Positions 7,526 to 7,620 of a stretch of DNA of 7,620 bases are shown piece by piece. The notes under the pieces were generated by a model that ran no database searches, was not told where the DNA came from, and was given only the letters and a program-made list of their open reading frames with translations. This stretch comes from Rhodospirillaceae bacterium (lineage in GTDB: Bacteria > Pseudomonadota > Alphaproteobacteria > MPNO01 > UBA2964): positions 1 to 7,620 of the forward strand of contig PBOV01000156.1 of assembly GCA_002724505.1 (NCBI GenBank). Direction: 5' to 3'. The translations under genes and the position numbers were made by a program. Position 1 is the first letter of the stretch. Every line of letters starts with the position of its first letter.

Positions 7526-7620
7526 AGGTCTCTTCTAATTCTTTAATTGTTTCTGCCATAAGGACTAACCGCTGGGCTTCCTCTACGTGGAGTCCTTCGA
7601 CGAGTTGCCCATCCACAAGG
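7524..7620 (-). CDS. C-terminal end of a probable CitE/malyl-CoA-lyase-type (HpcH/HpaI family) protein, truncated by the window edge
   Basis: The frame is open to the right edge and gives 31 residues, LVDGQLVEGLHVEEAQRLVL followed by MAETIKELEET, then TAA. The DG-x-LVE-x-LHVEEAQR pattern resembles the extreme C-terminus of CoA-ester lyases of the citrate lyase beta type, such as L-malyl-CoA/beta-methylmalyl-CoA lyase or (3S)-malyl-CoA thioesterase. In Rhodobacter sphaeroides, as I recall, such a gene lies between mdh and sdh, so the neighbourhood fits. No catalytic residue is in view, so the family call rests on a short match plus context. It points the same way as sdhCDAB, but 330 bases and a candidate promoter separate them, so it is probably a different transcript. 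Confidence 0.55.
   Translation of the reverse strand, partial: LVDGQLVEGLHVEEAQRLVLMAETIKELEET

Noticed and set aside
7609..7617. CCATCCACA as a further DnaA box
   Set aside because: It is a seven-of-nine match, in the opposite orientation, inside coding sequence and out of phase with the array; probably chance.

Overview
The window is a block of TCA-cycle genes from an alphaproteobacterium, probably near Rhodospirillales. That placement is inferred from protein style (SdhC RPLSPHLQVY, SdhD SLRTDLGKVRGLGSAKEG, an LDH-like malate dehydrogenase) and from the order sdhCDAB-mdh-sucCD; no search was run. Base composition looks roughly balanced in the genes and clearly AT-rich in the spacers.

Layout from left to right. 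Positions 2-328 (+) hold the C-terminal end of a TauD/TfdA-family Fe(II)/2-oxoglutarate dioxygenase cut by the window edge. A 107-base AT-rich gap follows, with no convincing terminator. Then come seven minus-strand genes, read from right to left: sdhC, sdhD, sdhA, sdhB, mdh, sucC, sucD (7193 down to 436). A 330-base non-coding spacer (7194-7523) lies upstream of sdhC. Finally, 7524-7620 (-) encodes the last 31 residues of another gene that resembles the C-terminus of CitE/malyl-CoA-lyase-type proteins.

The seven central genes encode three consecutive TCA steps: succinyl-CoA synthetase (succinyl-CoA to succinate), succinate dehydrogenase/complex II (succinate to fumarate, electrons to quinone) and malate dehydrogenase (malate to oxaloacetate). 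Fumarase is not in the window. sdhC/sdhD and sucC/sucD overlap by one base (TAATG and TGATG), which suggests translational coupling and 1:1 subunit synthesis. The longest internal gap, 199 bases between sdhB and mdh, is AT-rich and may hold a second control point. All catalytic, heme, flavin and Fe-S ligand residues that I can place are present, so the enzymes look functional.

The most interesting part is the spacer upstream of sdhC. It carries a row of 9-mers of the DnaA-box type, all in one orientation and at about 11-base (one helical turn) intervals, including one perfect TTATCCACA. AT-rich inverted repeats lie beside it. This could be a chromosomal replication origin or another DnaA-binding locus. 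A second oddity is the lysine-rich C-terminal tail on malate dehydrogenase.
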